Of a stretch of 64,000 nucleotides of DNA, positions 33,406 to 42,707 are shown in pieces (the first letter of the stretch is position 1; each line of letters opens with the position of its first letter). The position numbers and the translations under genes are program-made. Below the pieces are notes generated by a model. The model was not told where the DNA came from, made no database searches, and worked only from the letters and a program-made list of their open reading frames with translations. Origin of the DNA: JACDER01 sp963842575 (GTDB lineage: Bacteria > Actinomycetota > Thermoleophilia > Gaiellales > Gaiellaceae); assembly GCA_963842575.1 (NCBI GenBank), contig CAWJGS010000010.1:124001-188000 (forward strand). Direction: 5' to 3'.

Positions 33406-34938
33406 ATGTTCGTCGCCATTGGAATCCTGGTGGGGCTCGTTGTGGGAACGATCGCGGCCGTGGTGGCGGTCAAGCTGCTCGGATCGACCTCGCTCGGCGC
33501 GGCGCAGAAGAACCGCAAGCTGGTGCTCGATCAGGCCGAGCGCGACGCCGAGACGACGCGCCGGGAGGCGGAAATCGCGGCCCGGGAGGACGCAGTGCGG
33601 CTGCGCGCGGAGGTGGAGCGTGAGCTGAACGGCCACCGCTCGCGCATGGGCAAGGCCGATGAGCGAGCGCGCGCGCTGGAAGACGAGCTCGAGCGCCGTC
33701 TGACCGAGCTCGAGCGGCGCGAGCAGGGCGTCACCGATCGCGAGACCCACGTGAAGGCGCTGCAGGAGGAGATCAAGGAGACGCGGGAACGCGAGGTCGC
33801 CGAGCTCCAGCACATCGCCGGGATGACGGTCGAGGAGGCGAAGCGCCACCTGCTCCGCCGCTCCGAGGAGCTGATCCGCCACGAGCTCGCGCGCCGGGTC
33901 CGCCAGGAGGAGGAAGAGGCCCGCATCGAAGCGAAGCGGCGCGCGCGCAACCTCGTCGCCGATGCGCTCCAGCGCGTGGCCGCGAGCCACGCGGCCGAGA
34001 CGACGGTGTCGGTGGTCGAGCTCCCGTCCGACGACATGAAGGGGCGCATCATCGGCAAGGAGGGCCGCAACATCCGTGCCCTCGAGAGCCTCACCGGCGT
34101 CGAGATCATCATCGACGACACGCCACAGGCGGTCGTCCTGTCGTCGTTCGACGGAGTCCGCCGAGAGGTCGCGCGGATCACGCTGGCGAAGCTGATCGAG
34201 GACGGCCGCATCCATCCTGCCCGGATCGAGGAGATGTACTACCAGTCCAAGGCCGAGCTCGAGGAGCACATCGTGGCCGCCGGCGAGCAGGCTGTCTTCG
34301 AAGCCAACTGCGGGGATGTCCACGAGGACCTGGTGAAGATCCTGGGGCGGCTGAAGTACAGGACGAGCTACGGCCAGAACGTTCTGAAGCACACGCTCGA
34401 GGTCGTCCACCTGGCAGGGATCATGGCCGCCGAGCTCGAGGCGAGCGTCAAGACCGCCAAGCGCGCAGCGCTCATGCACGACCTCGGCAAGGCGATGACG
34501 CACGAGATCGAAGGGTCGCATGCCGCGATCTCCACGCAGCTGGCCCGTCGCTACGGCGAGTCGCAGGGCGTCGTCCACGCCATCGAGGCGCACCACTACG
34601 AGGTGCAGCCGCAGACGGTCGAGGCCGTGCTGCTCATCGCCGCCGATGCGATCTCCGCTTCCCGGCCGGGCGCGCGCGGCGAGAGCCTGGAGGGCTACAT
34701 CAAGCGACTCGAGGCGCTCGAGGAGATCGCGATGCAGAAGACCGGAGTCGAGCGGGCGTACGCGCTCCAGGCCGGCCGCGAGATCCGCGTGATGGTGAAG
34801 CCGGCCGAGGTGGACGACGACGGCGCCGTCCTGCTATCGCACGAGATCGCACGCGCGATCGAGGACCAGCTCGAGTATCCGGGCCAGGTGAAGGTGACGG
34901 TCATCCGCGAGAGCAGAGCGATCGAAGTCGCCAAGTAG
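33406..34938 (+). CDS. rny: Ribonuclease Y
   Basis: 510-aa membrane-anchored endoribonuclease that starts mRNA decay. An N-terminal membrane segment (IGILVGLVVGTIAAVVAV) precedes a long charged coiled coil (about residues 35-190). A KH domain follows (IIGKEGRNIRALE), then the HD domain with NVLKHTLEVVHLAG, MHDLGKA and EAHHYEVQP. The C-terminal PGQVKVTVIRE end is typical. RNase Y together with RNase J resembles the Firmicute decay machinery rather than the RNase E type of many actinobacteria. Confidence 0.97.
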   Translation: MFVAIGILVGLVVGTIAAVVAVKLLGSTSLGAAQKNRKLVLDQAERDAETTRREAEIAAREDAVRLRAEVERELNGHRSRMGKADERARALEDELERRLTELERREQGVTDRETHVKALQEEIKETREREVAELQHIAGMTVEEAKRHLLRRSEELIRHELARRVRQEEEEARIEAKRRARNLVADALQRVAASHAAETTVSVVELPSDDMKGRIIGKEGRNIRALESLTGVEIIIDDTPQAVVLSSFDGVRREVARITLAKLIEDGRIHPARIEEMYYQSKAELEEHIVAAGEQAVFEANCGDVHEDLVKILGRLKYRTSYGQNVLKHTLEVVHLAGIMAAELEASVKTAKRAALMHDLGKAMTHEIEGSHAAISTQLARRYGESQGVVHAIEAHHYEVQPQTVEAVLLIAADAISASRPGARGESLEGYIKRLEALEEIAMQKTGVERAYALQAGREIRVMVKPAEVDDDGAVLLSHEIARAIEDQLEYPGQVKVTVIRESRAIEVAK

Positions 34939-34957
34939 CAGTAAAATTTGCGGCCGG

Positions 34958-35665
34958 ATGCTGAGCAAGCTGCTGGCAGTCCTCGGGGTCGGCCTGCTGG
35001 TTAGCGCGACGGCCGCCGCCTCGCATCGGACCGGGTCGACGGTCACGATCACTTCTACCTCCGTCACGGCCACGTGGAAAGAGAGCTACGCCAAGGGGAG
35101 CGTCAAGTTCTCGGGCACCCAGACGGTGGCCGGCACGATCGAGGCAAGTCTCAGGAATGTCAAGACCGGCCGGCTGCTCTATGCGAAGCGCTTCAGCGTC
35201 GGGACGGGCACGTTCACGAACTCGCTCCCGCTCACCGCGCGCCCGGTCCCGGGGACGTACCGGCTTCGGCTGAAGGAGTTCCCGACCGGCAATGCCTCGG
35301 ACAGGAACGTGATCATCCCGGCTCCGCCCGAGGGCGTGATCGACGTCGCCTACATGACGAGCTCGAAAAACGGACGACGGATGAAGGTGATCAGAAACGC
35401 CAAGATCATCTACGCGCACTTCCACTTCCTCGCCCGGCCACTGGCGAACACTCTCACCTTCAAGTGGCAGAAGCCCGGGAACCCCAAGGTCCGGTTCACA
35501 GGCTTCGCGACGAAGCGCTACGCGACCACGGTCAACACATTCGTGTGCGTGAAGAGGACGGGCGGCGGTTCCTGTCTCGACGTCCCGCTGAGCAAGGGCA
35601 AGTGGTACTGCATCGTGCTCGTGCGGGGCAAGATCGTGAAGCGTCAGGACATCCGCGTCACCTAG
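34958..35665 (+). CDS. Secreted protein of unknown function
   Basis: 235 aa with a clear signal peptide (LLAVLGVGLLVSATAAAS). The mature part is beta-rich (VTITSTSVTATW, TQTVAGTIEASL, PGTYRLRLKEF) with two Cys near the C-terminus (FVCVKRTGGGSC) and a third in WYCIVLV. TAAAAT at 34942-34947 is a good -10, about 10 nt before the ATG. No enzymatic motif was recognised; a compact beta-sandwich binding or surface protein is likely. Confidence 0.65.
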   Translation: MLSKLLAVLGVGLLVSATAAASHRTGSTVTITSTSVTATWKESYAKGSVKFSGTQTVAGTIEASLRNVKTGRLLYAKRFSVGTGTFTNSLPLTARPVPGTYRLRLKEFPTGNASDRNVIIPAPPEGVIDVAYMTSSKNGRRMKVIRNAKIIYAHFHFLARPLANTLTFKWQKPGNPKVRFTGFATKRYATTVNTFVCVKRTGGGSCLDVPLSKGKWYCIVLVRGKIVKRQDIRVT

Positions 35666-35669
35666 TCCG

Positions 35670-36519
35670 CTAGCGCATCGATCTCCGCAGGATCTCCACG
35701 CCGTCAGTGAGCCATATCCGCGCGCGATCGATGTTCGGGCCGCCGGGGGCCAGCTCGACCGCGTCCAGCTGGAGCTGCGGTCAGGACGAGGAGTGCCCTG
35801 GTCGGGTCGGGCTCCGACAGCGCCTCGTCGATGCGTTCCGCAAGCCGATCCGGTTTGACGGGGAGCGGCTCGACGCGCAGGGCGAGCCGCTTCGTGGTCG
35901 GCACCCATACGCGGTTGAGCGCGAAGACGATGCGCACGACTCGCACCGCGCCGTCCAGCATCCATTCGACGAGGGCGAACCGCTCGCCGGGCGGGTCAAC
36001 GTGAGGAGCCCTTCCGCCGCAAAACCGCCCCAGGGCAGGGCCGCGTCTTCGATCTGCGCCGTCGCGACTTCGTCCGGATAGCGAGCGCAGACGCTCCTGC
36101 CACTCCGCGAACAACCCGCCGGTCCGGAGCGCTACGCCGTGGAAGATCGCGTCCGCGCTCGACGTCACCTGCCCTGCAAGCAGCGCCGACAACTGGATCT
36201 CGGCGAACTCGCGCGACCACCAGATGAGCTCCACCGGCACGCCCTCGCGCAGGCCGGAAACCCGGCGCGCCGGCGTGTCCTGCGGTCCCCAGGTGCCGAG
36301 GTTCGTCAGCCCTGCGGCGCGCGCATGCTCGAAGCAGGTCTCGAGTGGGAGCACCTCCGGTGTGACGACGAGCATCTCGATGTCCGAGACGTCGTCGGCC
36401 ATGCCGCGCGAGACGCTCCCGGTCACGATCACCTCCTGAGCGACGTCGGGCGGAAGGGCATCCGCAACGCGTTGGGCGAGCTTGCGCAGCTCCGTGCTCT
36501 TGTCTGTTTCGACCGGCAC
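35670..36519 (-). CDS. Nucleotidyltransferase-domain protein (frames broken)
   Basis: The N-terminal part reads TGSVSRGMADDVSDIEMLVV, the Pol-beta-type nucleotidyltransferase GSxxRG...SDIE signature. A C-terminal helical part follows, with ALNRVWVPTTKRLALRVE and ending IWLTDGVEILRRSMR. To read it through, frame changes are needed near 36065, near 35995 and near 35775. The start is GTG at 36519, 18 nt from the divergent miaB start. The substrate is unknown; similar two-part proteins act on small molecules or tRNA. Whether it is decayed or mis-sequenced is open, but codon bias persists in every piece, which favours sequence errors. Confidence 0.6.
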
Positions 36520-36524
36520 CCGGC

Positions 36525-36530
36525 TACCAT
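36525..36530 (+). promoter_or_regulatory. -10 hexamer TACCAT of miaB
   Basis: TACCAT ends 7 nt before GTG 36538. The same 12-nt string TACCATCCTCGC is found before the nucleotidyltransferase gene at 61478. On the opposite strand GATGGT (36526-36531) is correctly placed for the divergent gene, so two promoters may overlap here. Confidence 0.5.
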
Positions 36531-36537
36531 CCTCGCA

Positions 36538-37854
36538 GTGAAGCGCTACCACGTCACCACGTTCGGGTGCCAGATGAACGCCCACGATTCCGAGCGGATC
36601 AAGGGCCTGCTCGAGGAGCTCGGGCTGGGGGAGACGTCCGAGCCGGAGAACGCGGACGTCCTCGTCTTCAACACGTGCACGATCCGCGAGAAGCCCGACA
36701 CGCGGCTCGCGGCGCACCTCGGGAACGCGCGCGTCCTCAAGCAGCGCGATCCCCAGCGGGTGATCGCCGTCGGCGGCTGCTATGCGGAAGCACAGCGGGA
36801 ACGAATCTTCGAGCAGTACCCGTTCGTCGACGTCGCCTTCGGGCCGGGATCGATCTCCCATCTGGGCGACTGGATCGGCGCCGGGGGAGTGGGCGTGGCG
36901 CGCGGACGCTTCGGAACCGGTGACGAGCGCTCGTTCGCGGCAGAGCTGCCCTCGCACCGCGAGCGTCCTGTGCAGGCGTGGGTGCAGATCTCGATGGGGT
37001 GCAACTCCGTGTGCTCGTACTGCATCGTCCCAGCGGTGCGCGGCCGCGAGGTCAGCCGGCCTGCAGTTGAAGTGCTGGCCGAGGTCGAGTGCCTTGCCGA
37101 GCAGGGGGTCAGGGAGGTCACGCTGCTCGGACAGAACGTCAATTCGTACGGGCGCGACGTCGGCTCCGACTTCGCCGAGCTTCTGCGCGCCGTGGACGCC
37201 GTCGACGGGATCGAGCGCATCCGCTTCACGAGCCCGCATCCCAAGGACTTCCGCGCGAACGTCATCGCCGCCATGGCCGAATGCGACGCCGTCTGCGAGC
37301 ACGCCCACCTGCCGCTCCAGTCCGGCTCGACGCGCGTCCTGAAGGCGATGCGGCGCACCTACGGGCGGGAGCGCTATCTGCGCCTCGTCGAGGAGATGCG
37401 CGCCGCCATCCCCGATCTGGCCCTGACCACCGACATCATCGTCGGCTTTCCCGGCGAGACGGAAGAGGACTTCCGTGAGACCCTCGAGGTGGTCGAGGAG
37501 GTGCGCTACGACGGCGCGTTCACGTTCGTCTACTCGCCGCGTGCAGGCACAGAGGCGGCCGCGATGGAGGGCAAGGTTCCCGACGAGGTCAAGCGCGACC
37601 GCATCGAGCGTCTGGTCGAAGTCGTCCAGCGGATCGCGCGCGAACGGAACGAGGACCGCGTCGGTCTCGTCGAGCAGGTGCTGGTCGAGGGCGCGAGCCG
37701 GACCGATCCTGCGCTCCTGCGCGGACGGACGCGGCGAAACACGACCGTCAACTTCGCCGGGTCGGCCGAAGCGGGCAACCTGGTGGACGTCCGGATCGAC
37801 GGCGCGACTTCCACGACGCTCCGTGGCTCCGACCTCGCCGCAGTTGCGGCCTGA
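36538..37854 (+). CDS. miaB: tRNA-2-methylthio-N6-dimethylallyladenosine synthase
   Basis: 438-aa radical-SAM methylthiotransferase acting on A37 of tRNAs that read UNN codons. The N-terminal MTTase domain has its three cluster cysteines in FGCQMN, NTCTIRE and GGCYAE. The radical-SAM motif CNSVCSYC (CxxxCxxC) lies near residue 155, and a C-terminal TRAM-like domain (VEQVLVEG...LRGRTRRN) binds tRNA. It works after MiaA, encoded just downstream, with a phosphatase gene between them. Confidence 0.96.
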   Translation: MKRYHVTTFGCQMNAHDSERIKGLLEELGLGETSEPENADVLVFNTCTIREKPDTRLAAHLGNARVLKQRDPQRVIAVGGCYAEAQRERIFEQYPFVDVAFGPGSISHLGDWIGAGGVGVARGRFGTGDERSFAAELPSHRERPVQAWVQISMGCNSVCSYCIVPAVRGREVSRPAVEVLAEVECLAEQGVREVTLLGQNVNSYGRDVGSDFAELLRAVDAVDGIERIRFTSPHPKDFRANVIAAMAECDAVCEHAHLPLQSGSTRVLKAMRRTYGRERYLRLVEEMRAAIPDLALTTDIIVGFPGETEEDFRETLEVVEEVRYDGAFTFVYSPRAGTEAAAMEGKVPDEVKRDRIERLVEVVQRIARERNEDRVGLVEQVLVEGASRTDPALLRGRTRRNTTVNFAGSAEAGNLVDVRIDGATSTTLRGSDLAAVAA

Positions 37855-38569
37855 GCGCACCCTCCTCTGGGAGGGTTGCTGCAACATCCGCGACCTCGGA
37901 GGGCTGCCGCTCGAAGACGGCGGCGAGACCCGCTTCGGGGCGGTCGTGCGAGCCGACGACATCTCGCTCCTGTCGGAACGCGGCCGGAGCGCACTGGAGG
38001 CCTACGGCGTCGTCCGGATCGTCGACCTACGCCACGAGGATCCGCCCTACGAACCGCCTGTCGAACTCGTCCGAGTCCCGCTGTTCGACGCCCAGAGCAT
38101 CCTGGAGGTCGACGAGCTGCTCGCGGACGTCGACGAGCCCGTGGCCTGGCGGCGTCGGAACTACCTCTTCTTGCTCGACCGCTTCAAGGGGAACTTCGGA
38201 CGGGCTGTAACTGAGGTCGCGGACGCGCCGGAGGGCACCGTCCTGATCCACTGCGCGGGCGGCATCGACCGCACGGGACTGGTTGCCGCCCTGCTCCTTC
38301 GCCTGGCGGGCGTGGCCGTGGAGACCATCGCCCAGGACTATGCCGAGAGCGCCGTAGGCTGGGCGCCGGCGATGGAGCCCTGGATCGCCGAGGCGCCGGA
38401 TGCCGCCGAGCGGCGCAAGCGGAAGCTGCTCTCCGTCATCTCCGCACAGACGATGCACGAGGTCCTCGTCGAGCTCGAGCGGCAGCACGGAAGCGCCCGC
38501 GAGTTCCTCGCGTCGGTCGGCGTGGAGGAAAGCGCACTCGACCATCTGCGGGCGTCCCTCCGCGGATGA
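37844..38569 (+). CDS. Tyrosine/serine protein phosphatase (DSP-like, PF13350-type)
   Basis: 241 aa with the cysteine phosphatase P-loop HCAGGIDRTG (CX5R, about residue 135) and the N-terminal family motif NIRDLGGLP. Such enzymes act on phospho-Tyr/Ser peptides or on phosphoinositides. TTG at 37844 overlaps the miaB end by 11 nt and the stop overlaps the miaA ATG (ATGA), so the three are coupled. Its presence inside a tRNA-modification pair is not explained by known function. Confidence 0.85.
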   Translation: MRPERTLLWEGCCNIRDLGGLPLEDGGETRFGAVVRADDISLLSERGRSALEAYGVVRIVDLRHEDPPYEPPVELVRVPLFDAQSILEVDELLADVDEPVAWRRRNYLFLLDRFKGNFGRAVTEVADAPEGTVLIHCAGGIDRTGLVAALLLRLAGVAVETIAQDYAESAVGWAPAMEPWIAEAPDAAERRKRKLLSVISAQTMHEVLVELERQHGSAREFLASVGVEESALDHLRASLRG

Positions 38570-39469
38570 CCGTCCTCGCGATCTTCGGGCCGACCGCCTC
38601 GGGCAAGACGGCCGTCGCCGAGGCGCTGGCCGAGCGGCTTCCCGCCGAGCTTGTCTCCGCCGACTCGATGCAGGTCTACCGTGGCCTGCCCATCCTCACG
38701 AACCAGCCCGAGCGCGCCACCGCGGCTCGTCGGCATCTGGGAGCTCGACCACGAGGCCTCCGTCGGCGAATACGAGGCCCTTGCGCACGCGGCGATCGAC
38801 GAGATCCTCGCGGCCGGCAGGACGCCCGTCGTCGTGGGCGGAACGGGCCTGTATCTGCGCGCCGCGCTCGCCGACCTCGATCTTCCACCCGCGCCTGCGC
38901 CGGGCGAGCGCACCCGCTGGGACGCCTTCTACGAGGCCGAGGGGGCGGAGCGCGCGCACGCCTGGCTCGCGGAGCGCGATCCCGAGGCCGCGGCCGCCGT
39001 CCATCCCAACGACAAGCGCCGCGTCGTCCGCGCGCTCGAGCTCGCCGCGGCCGGCCGCTCGCTCGCTCCGGAGGAGGAGCGCCTCTGGAGTGAGCACACG
39101 CGCCATCCGACGCTGATCTTCGGGCTCGAGCTGCCCGCGGACGAGCTCGAACGCCGCATCGCGGCCCGCACGGAGGCGATGTTCGCCTCCGGAGTCCAGG
39201 ACGAGGTGCGGCGCGCCCTCGCGGGCCCGATCTCGCAGACGGCGCGCCAGGCCCTCGGGCTCGAGGAGGTCGCGACGCTCGCCGAGGCGGAGGCGAGGGA
39301 GCGGCTCATCCAGCGGACCCGCCGCTACGCCGCCTACCAGCGCAAGTGGATGCGACGCATACCCGGCCTTGTTAGCCTGGATGCCGATCGCCCCCCGGGC
39401 GAGGTGGCGGATGAGATTCTCGAAGTGGCACGGGCTCGGCAACGATTACCTGCTGGTCGAGCGGGCTGA
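38566..39469 (+). CDS. miaA: tRNA dimethylallyltransferase (frameshifted)
   Basis: Adds a dimethylallyl group to A37 of tRNA. The first frame gives IFGPTASGKTAVAEALA (P-loop) and SADSMQVYRGLPILTNQP. The second, from about 38725, gives the SVGEYEALAHAAIDEI, VVVGGTGLYLRA and HPNDKRRVVRALE regions and the C-terminal RYAAYQRKWMRR. The shift falls between 38712 and 38735, and the span is one base over a multiple of three. All catalytic blocks are intact, so a sequence error is likely. Its 3' end overlaps dapF by 59 nt. Confidence 0.92.
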
Positions 39470-40193
39470 GCTCGCCTCCCCGCTGACCCCTCCCCAGGTG
39501 CAGAAGATCTGCGACTACCACTTCGGCGTCGGCTCCGACGGCATCCTCGAGGTCCTCTCCGTGGACGGCACGGAGGCCGACGTCGTGATCTGGAACCCCG
39601 ACGGCTCGACCGCCGAGCTCTCCGGGAACGGCACGCGGATCGCGGCCCGCTGGCTCGCACGCCGGAGCGGGGCGGACGAGGTGACGATCCGCGTCGGCCC
39701 GCGTACCGTGGTCGCGCGCATGCGTACCGGCCACGAGGTGGACATGGAGATGGGCGCCGTCGAGGTGGGGGAGAGGGAGATGCTCGGCCTGGGCGATCGG
39801 AGCATCGAGTTCACTCCGGTCTCGGTCGGCAACCCGCACGCGGTCATCCGCGACGACGCGTTCAGCCGGGAGGACCTGCTGCGGCTCGGCCCGCTCGTGG
39901 AGAACCACGAACGCTTCCCGGAGCGCACGAACGTCCAGCTCGTTCGGGTCGAGGGGCCGCACGACATCCATGTCGGGGTGTGGGAACGCGGGGCCGGAGA
40001 GACGCTCTCTTCCGGGACCAGCTCGGTGGCCGCCGCGGCAGCGGCCGTGTCCAACGGGTGGAGCGAGAGCCCTGTCGACGTGCACCTTGCGGGCGGAGAC
40101 CTGCTCGTCGAGCTCGCGGGCGGGACCGCCCGCCTCGTCGGCGCGGCACAGGAGATCTGCCTCGTCGAGCTTTCCGAGGAATTCGAGCTGTGA
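39411..40193 (+). CDS. dapF: Diaminopimelate epimerase
   Basis: 260 aa, converts LL- to meso-diaminopimelate by a two-base mechanism. N-terminus FSKWHGLGNDYLLVE, then NPDGSTAELSGNGTR in which the usual active-site Cys position (NxxGxxxxxCGNGxR) is Ser here, VGNPHAV, and the second active-site region ERGAGETLSSGTSSVAAA, where the usual Cys-Gly is also Ser-Gly. Both canonical cysteines therefore read Ser, which is remarkable and needs checking. ATG at 39411 fits the family N-terminus; the GTGA overlap couples it to dapL. Confidence 0.88.
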   Translation: MRFSKWHGLGNDYLLVERAELASPLTPPQVQKICDYHFGVGSDGILEVLSVDGTEADVVIWNPDGSTAELSGNGTRIAARWLARRSGADEVTIRVGPRTVVARMRTGHEVDMEMGAVEVGEREMLGLGDRSIEFTPVSVGNPHAVIRDDAFSREDLLRLGPLVENHERFPERTNVQLVRVEGPHDIHVGVWERGAGETLSSGTSSVAAAAAAVSNGWSESPVDVHLAGGDLLVELAGGTARLVGAAQEICLVELSEEFEL

Positions 40194-41371
40194 AGTTCTC
40201 GAAGCGGCTCGACCAGGTGCCGCCCTATCTCTTCGCCGAGCTCGAGCGGAAGATCTCGTCCATGCAGGCGGATGGGATCGACGTGATCAGCCTCGGCATC
40301 GGCGACCCCGACCTGCCCACCCCGGAGCCGGTGATCGATGCGGCGGCGCGCGCGCTGCGCGACCCGGCCACGCACGACTATCCGACGAACCACGGCACGA
40401 GCGCGTTCCGCGAGGCCGTCGCGGACTTCTACCGCGACCGTTTCGGCGTCCACCTCGAGGTGGAGGGCGAGATCGTCCCCGTGCTGGGCGGTAAGGAGGG
40501 CGTCTCGCACGTGGCGCTCATCGGCCTCGATCCGGGCGACCTCGCGCTCGCGCCCGATCCCGGCTACCCGCCGTATACGTCCGGACCGCTGTTCGCCGGC
40601 TCCGAGCCGTACTACCTTCCGCTGCGCGAGGAGAACGGGTTCCTTCCCGACCTCGACTCGATCCCGGAGGACGTGCTCGCCCGCGCCAACCTCCTCTTTC
40701 TCAACTATCCGAACAACCCGACCGGCGCGATCGTGCAGGACGGCTACTTCGCGCACGCGGTCGAGTTCGCGCGCGCCAACGACCTGATCGTCGTCCACGA
40801 CAGCGCGTACTCGGAGATCTGCTTCGAGGGCTACCGCGCCCCGAGCTTCCTGGAGACGCCCGGCGCGAAGGATGTCGGCGTCGAGATCTTCTCGCTCTCC
40901 AAGGGATGGAACATGACCGGCTGGCGCTGCGCGCTCATGGCGGGCAACTCGGAGATCGTCGAGCGGTACCGCCAGCTGAAGACGAACATCGACTCGGGCA
41001 TGTTCGAGGCGCTGCAGGCGGCCGCAGCGGCTGCGCTGACCGAGGCGCGCGGCTTTCCAGCTGAGATGTCCGCCGTCTACGAGCGCCGCCGCGACCTCGT
41101 CGCCGAGGCTCTGCGCGCGATCGGCCTCCACGTCGCCCCGCCGCTCGCCACGCCGTACTTCTGGGCGCGGGTTCCCGAGGGGTTCACGTCCGGGACCTTT
41201 TCGGAGCTTGTGCTCGAACGCGCCGCGGTCGTCGTCTCGCCGGGATCCGCTTACGGGCCAAGCGGCGAGGGGTTCGTCCGCATCTCGCTGACGGTCCCGG
41301 ACGAACGGCTGGAGGAGGCCGTTACGCGCATCGAATCGGCTCTCGCCGGGGCTTCGTTTCAAGGGGCATAA
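40190..41371 (+). CDS. dapL: LL-diaminopimelate aminotransferase
   Basis: 393-aa PLP enzyme making LL-diaminopimelate directly from tetrahydrodipicolinate, which bypasses the succinylase steps. Signatures: ISLGIGDPDLPTPEPV, HDYPTNHGTSAFREAV, FLNYPNNPTGAIV, and the PLP Lys in SLSKGWNMTGWR (about residue 240). The position right after dapF supports DapL over other class I aminotransferases. The start GTG overlaps the dapF stop. Confidence 0.9.
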   Translation: MKFSKRLDQVPPYLFAELERKISSMQADGIDVISLGIGDPDLPTPEPVIDAAARALRDPATHDYPTNHGTSAFREAVADFYRDRFGVHLEVEGEIVPVLGGKEGVSHVALIGLDPGDLALAPDPGYPPYTSGPLFAGSEPYYLPLREENGFLPDLDSIPEDVLARANLLFLNYPNNPTGAIVQDGYFAHAVEFARANDLIVVHDSAYSEICFEGYRAPSFLETPGAKDVGVEIFSLSKGWNMTGWRCALMAGNSEIVERYRQLKTNIDSGMFEALQAAAAAALTEARGFPAEMSAVYERRRDLVAEALRAIGLHVAPPLATPYFWARVPEGFTSGTFSELVLERAAVVVSPGSAYGPSGEGFVRISLTVPDERLEEAVTRIESALAGASFQGA

Positions 41372-41372
41372 T
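41367..41372 (+). promoter_or_regulatory. -10 hexamer CATAAT before hflX
   Basis: CATAAT lies over the dapL stop and ends 6 nt before ATG 41379. The gene has no ribosome-binding site. Confidence 0.45.
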
Positions 41373-41378
41373 CGCCTG

Positions 41379-42707
41379 ATGAACAGGCAGAACCACGCCG
41401 CTCCCGGAGCCGAGCCGGAGCGGGGCTTCCTTCTCGCCGTCCTCGCTCCCCGTTCCGAAGAGGCCGCGGAGATCGCGGAGCTGGGCGAGCTTGCACGTGC
41501 GGCGGGCGTGGAGCCGGTCGGGACGATCGTCCAGCACCGCGCCGGGCCGGACCGGCGCACGTACGTGGGCAAGGGAAAGCTCGAGGAGCTGAAGCACGCG
41601 TACGGCGAGGCGCGCGCGGAGTCGCTTCTCGTGGACGACGAGCTGACTCCTCCGCAACAGCGCAACCTCGAGAACGCCATGAACGCCCGCGTCGTCGACC
41701 GGACGCAGCTGATCCTCGACATCTTTGCCCAGCACGCGCGCAGCGCCGAGGGCAAGCTCCAGGTCGAGCTCGCGCAGCTCGAGTACAACCTCCCGCGGAT
41801 GCGCGGCCTCTGGCAGCACCTGGAACGCCTGGCCGGCGGCACCGCCACCGCGGTCGGCGGAGGCGTGGGAACGCGCGGCCCCGGCGAGACGCAGCTCGAG
41901 ACCGACCGGCGACTGGCACGAAGGCGGGTCACGCTGCTGAAGCGCCGGCTCGACGAGTTGCGCAAGCAGCGCGAGGGACGGCGGAAGGCGCGCCAGCAAA
42001 ACGAGATTCCGACGGTCGCACTCGCCGGGTACACGAACGTGGGCAAGTCCACGCTCCTGAACGCGCTCACGGGCGCCGGCGTGTCGGTCAACAACCGGCT
42101 GTTCGAGACGCTCGACCCGACCACGCGCGGCTTCGAGCACGACGGCCGCCGCTACCTGGTCACCGACACGGTCGGCTTCATCCGCCGCCTCCCGCACCAG
42201 CTGGTCGAGGGCTTCGCCGCCACGCTCGAGGAGACGCTCGTGTCCGACCTCGTCCTGCACGTTGTGGACGCCTCCGCGTCCGAGGACGACATCGAGGAGA
42301 CGACGGCCGCCGTGAACACGGTGCTGACCGAGATCGGCGCGGATGAGCTTCCCCGCGAGATCGTGCTCAACAAGATCGACGCGATCGACTCGCTCACGCG
42401 CCGCCGGCTCGCGAACCGATTCCCCGGCTCGCTGCAGGTCTCCGCCGCGACCGGCGAAGGGCTGGACGAGCTGCGCGAGCGGATTGCCGAGCGCTTCGCC
42501 GACCGCTTCGAGCAGGTGCGGCTGCTCATCCCGTACGAGGACGGCGGGAAGCTGAACGAGCTGTACGCGCTGGGAGCGCCGATCGACGAGCGTTCCGACC
42601 TCGCCGAGGGCGTGCTCGTCCGCGCCAGGCTCCCGCGCCGCGAGCTGAGGCGCTTCGCGCCCTACCTCGTTGCGGAGGCAGAGACGCCGGCAGCCTCCCG
42701 CGCGTGA
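41379..42707 (+). CDS. hflX: Ribosome-rescue GTPase HflX
   Basis: 442-aa GTPase that binds the 50S subunit and splits stalled ribosomes. The N-terminal HflX domain shows VDDELTPPQQRNLE and RTQLILDIFAQHARS-type motifs with GGVGTRGPGETQLETDRR. The G domain has GYTNVGKSTLLNAL (G1), DPTTR, DTVGFIRRLP (G3) and NKID (G4). The position after the dap/mia cluster is common in Gram-positive genomes (miaA-hflX). Confidence 0.95.
   Translation: MNRQNHAAPGAEPERGFLLAVLAPRSEEAAEIAELGELARAAGVEPVGTIVQHRAGPDRRTYVGKGKLEELKHAYGEARAESLLVDDELTPPQQRNLENAMNARVVDRTQLILDIFAQHARSAEGKLQVELAQLEYNLPRMRGLWQHLERLAGGTATAVGGGVGTRGPGETQLETDRRLARRRVTLLKRRLDELRKQREGRRKARQQNEIPTVALAGYTNVGKSTLLNALTGAGVSVNNRLFETLDPTTRGFEHDGRRYLVTDTVGFIRRLPHQLVEGFAATLEETLVSDLVLHVVDASASEDDIEETTAAVNTVLTEIGADELPREIVLNKIDAIDSLTRRRLANRFPGSLQVSAATGEGLDELRERIAERFADRFEQVRLLIPYEDGGKLNELYALGAPIDERSDLAEGVLVRARLPRRELRRFAPYLVAEAETPAASRA

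Noticed and set aside
35704..37962. 752-codon minus-strand frame over miaB and the nucleotidyltransferase
   Set aside because: Only the part from 36519 downward is coherent with a nucleotidyltransferase; the part over miaB is a shadow.
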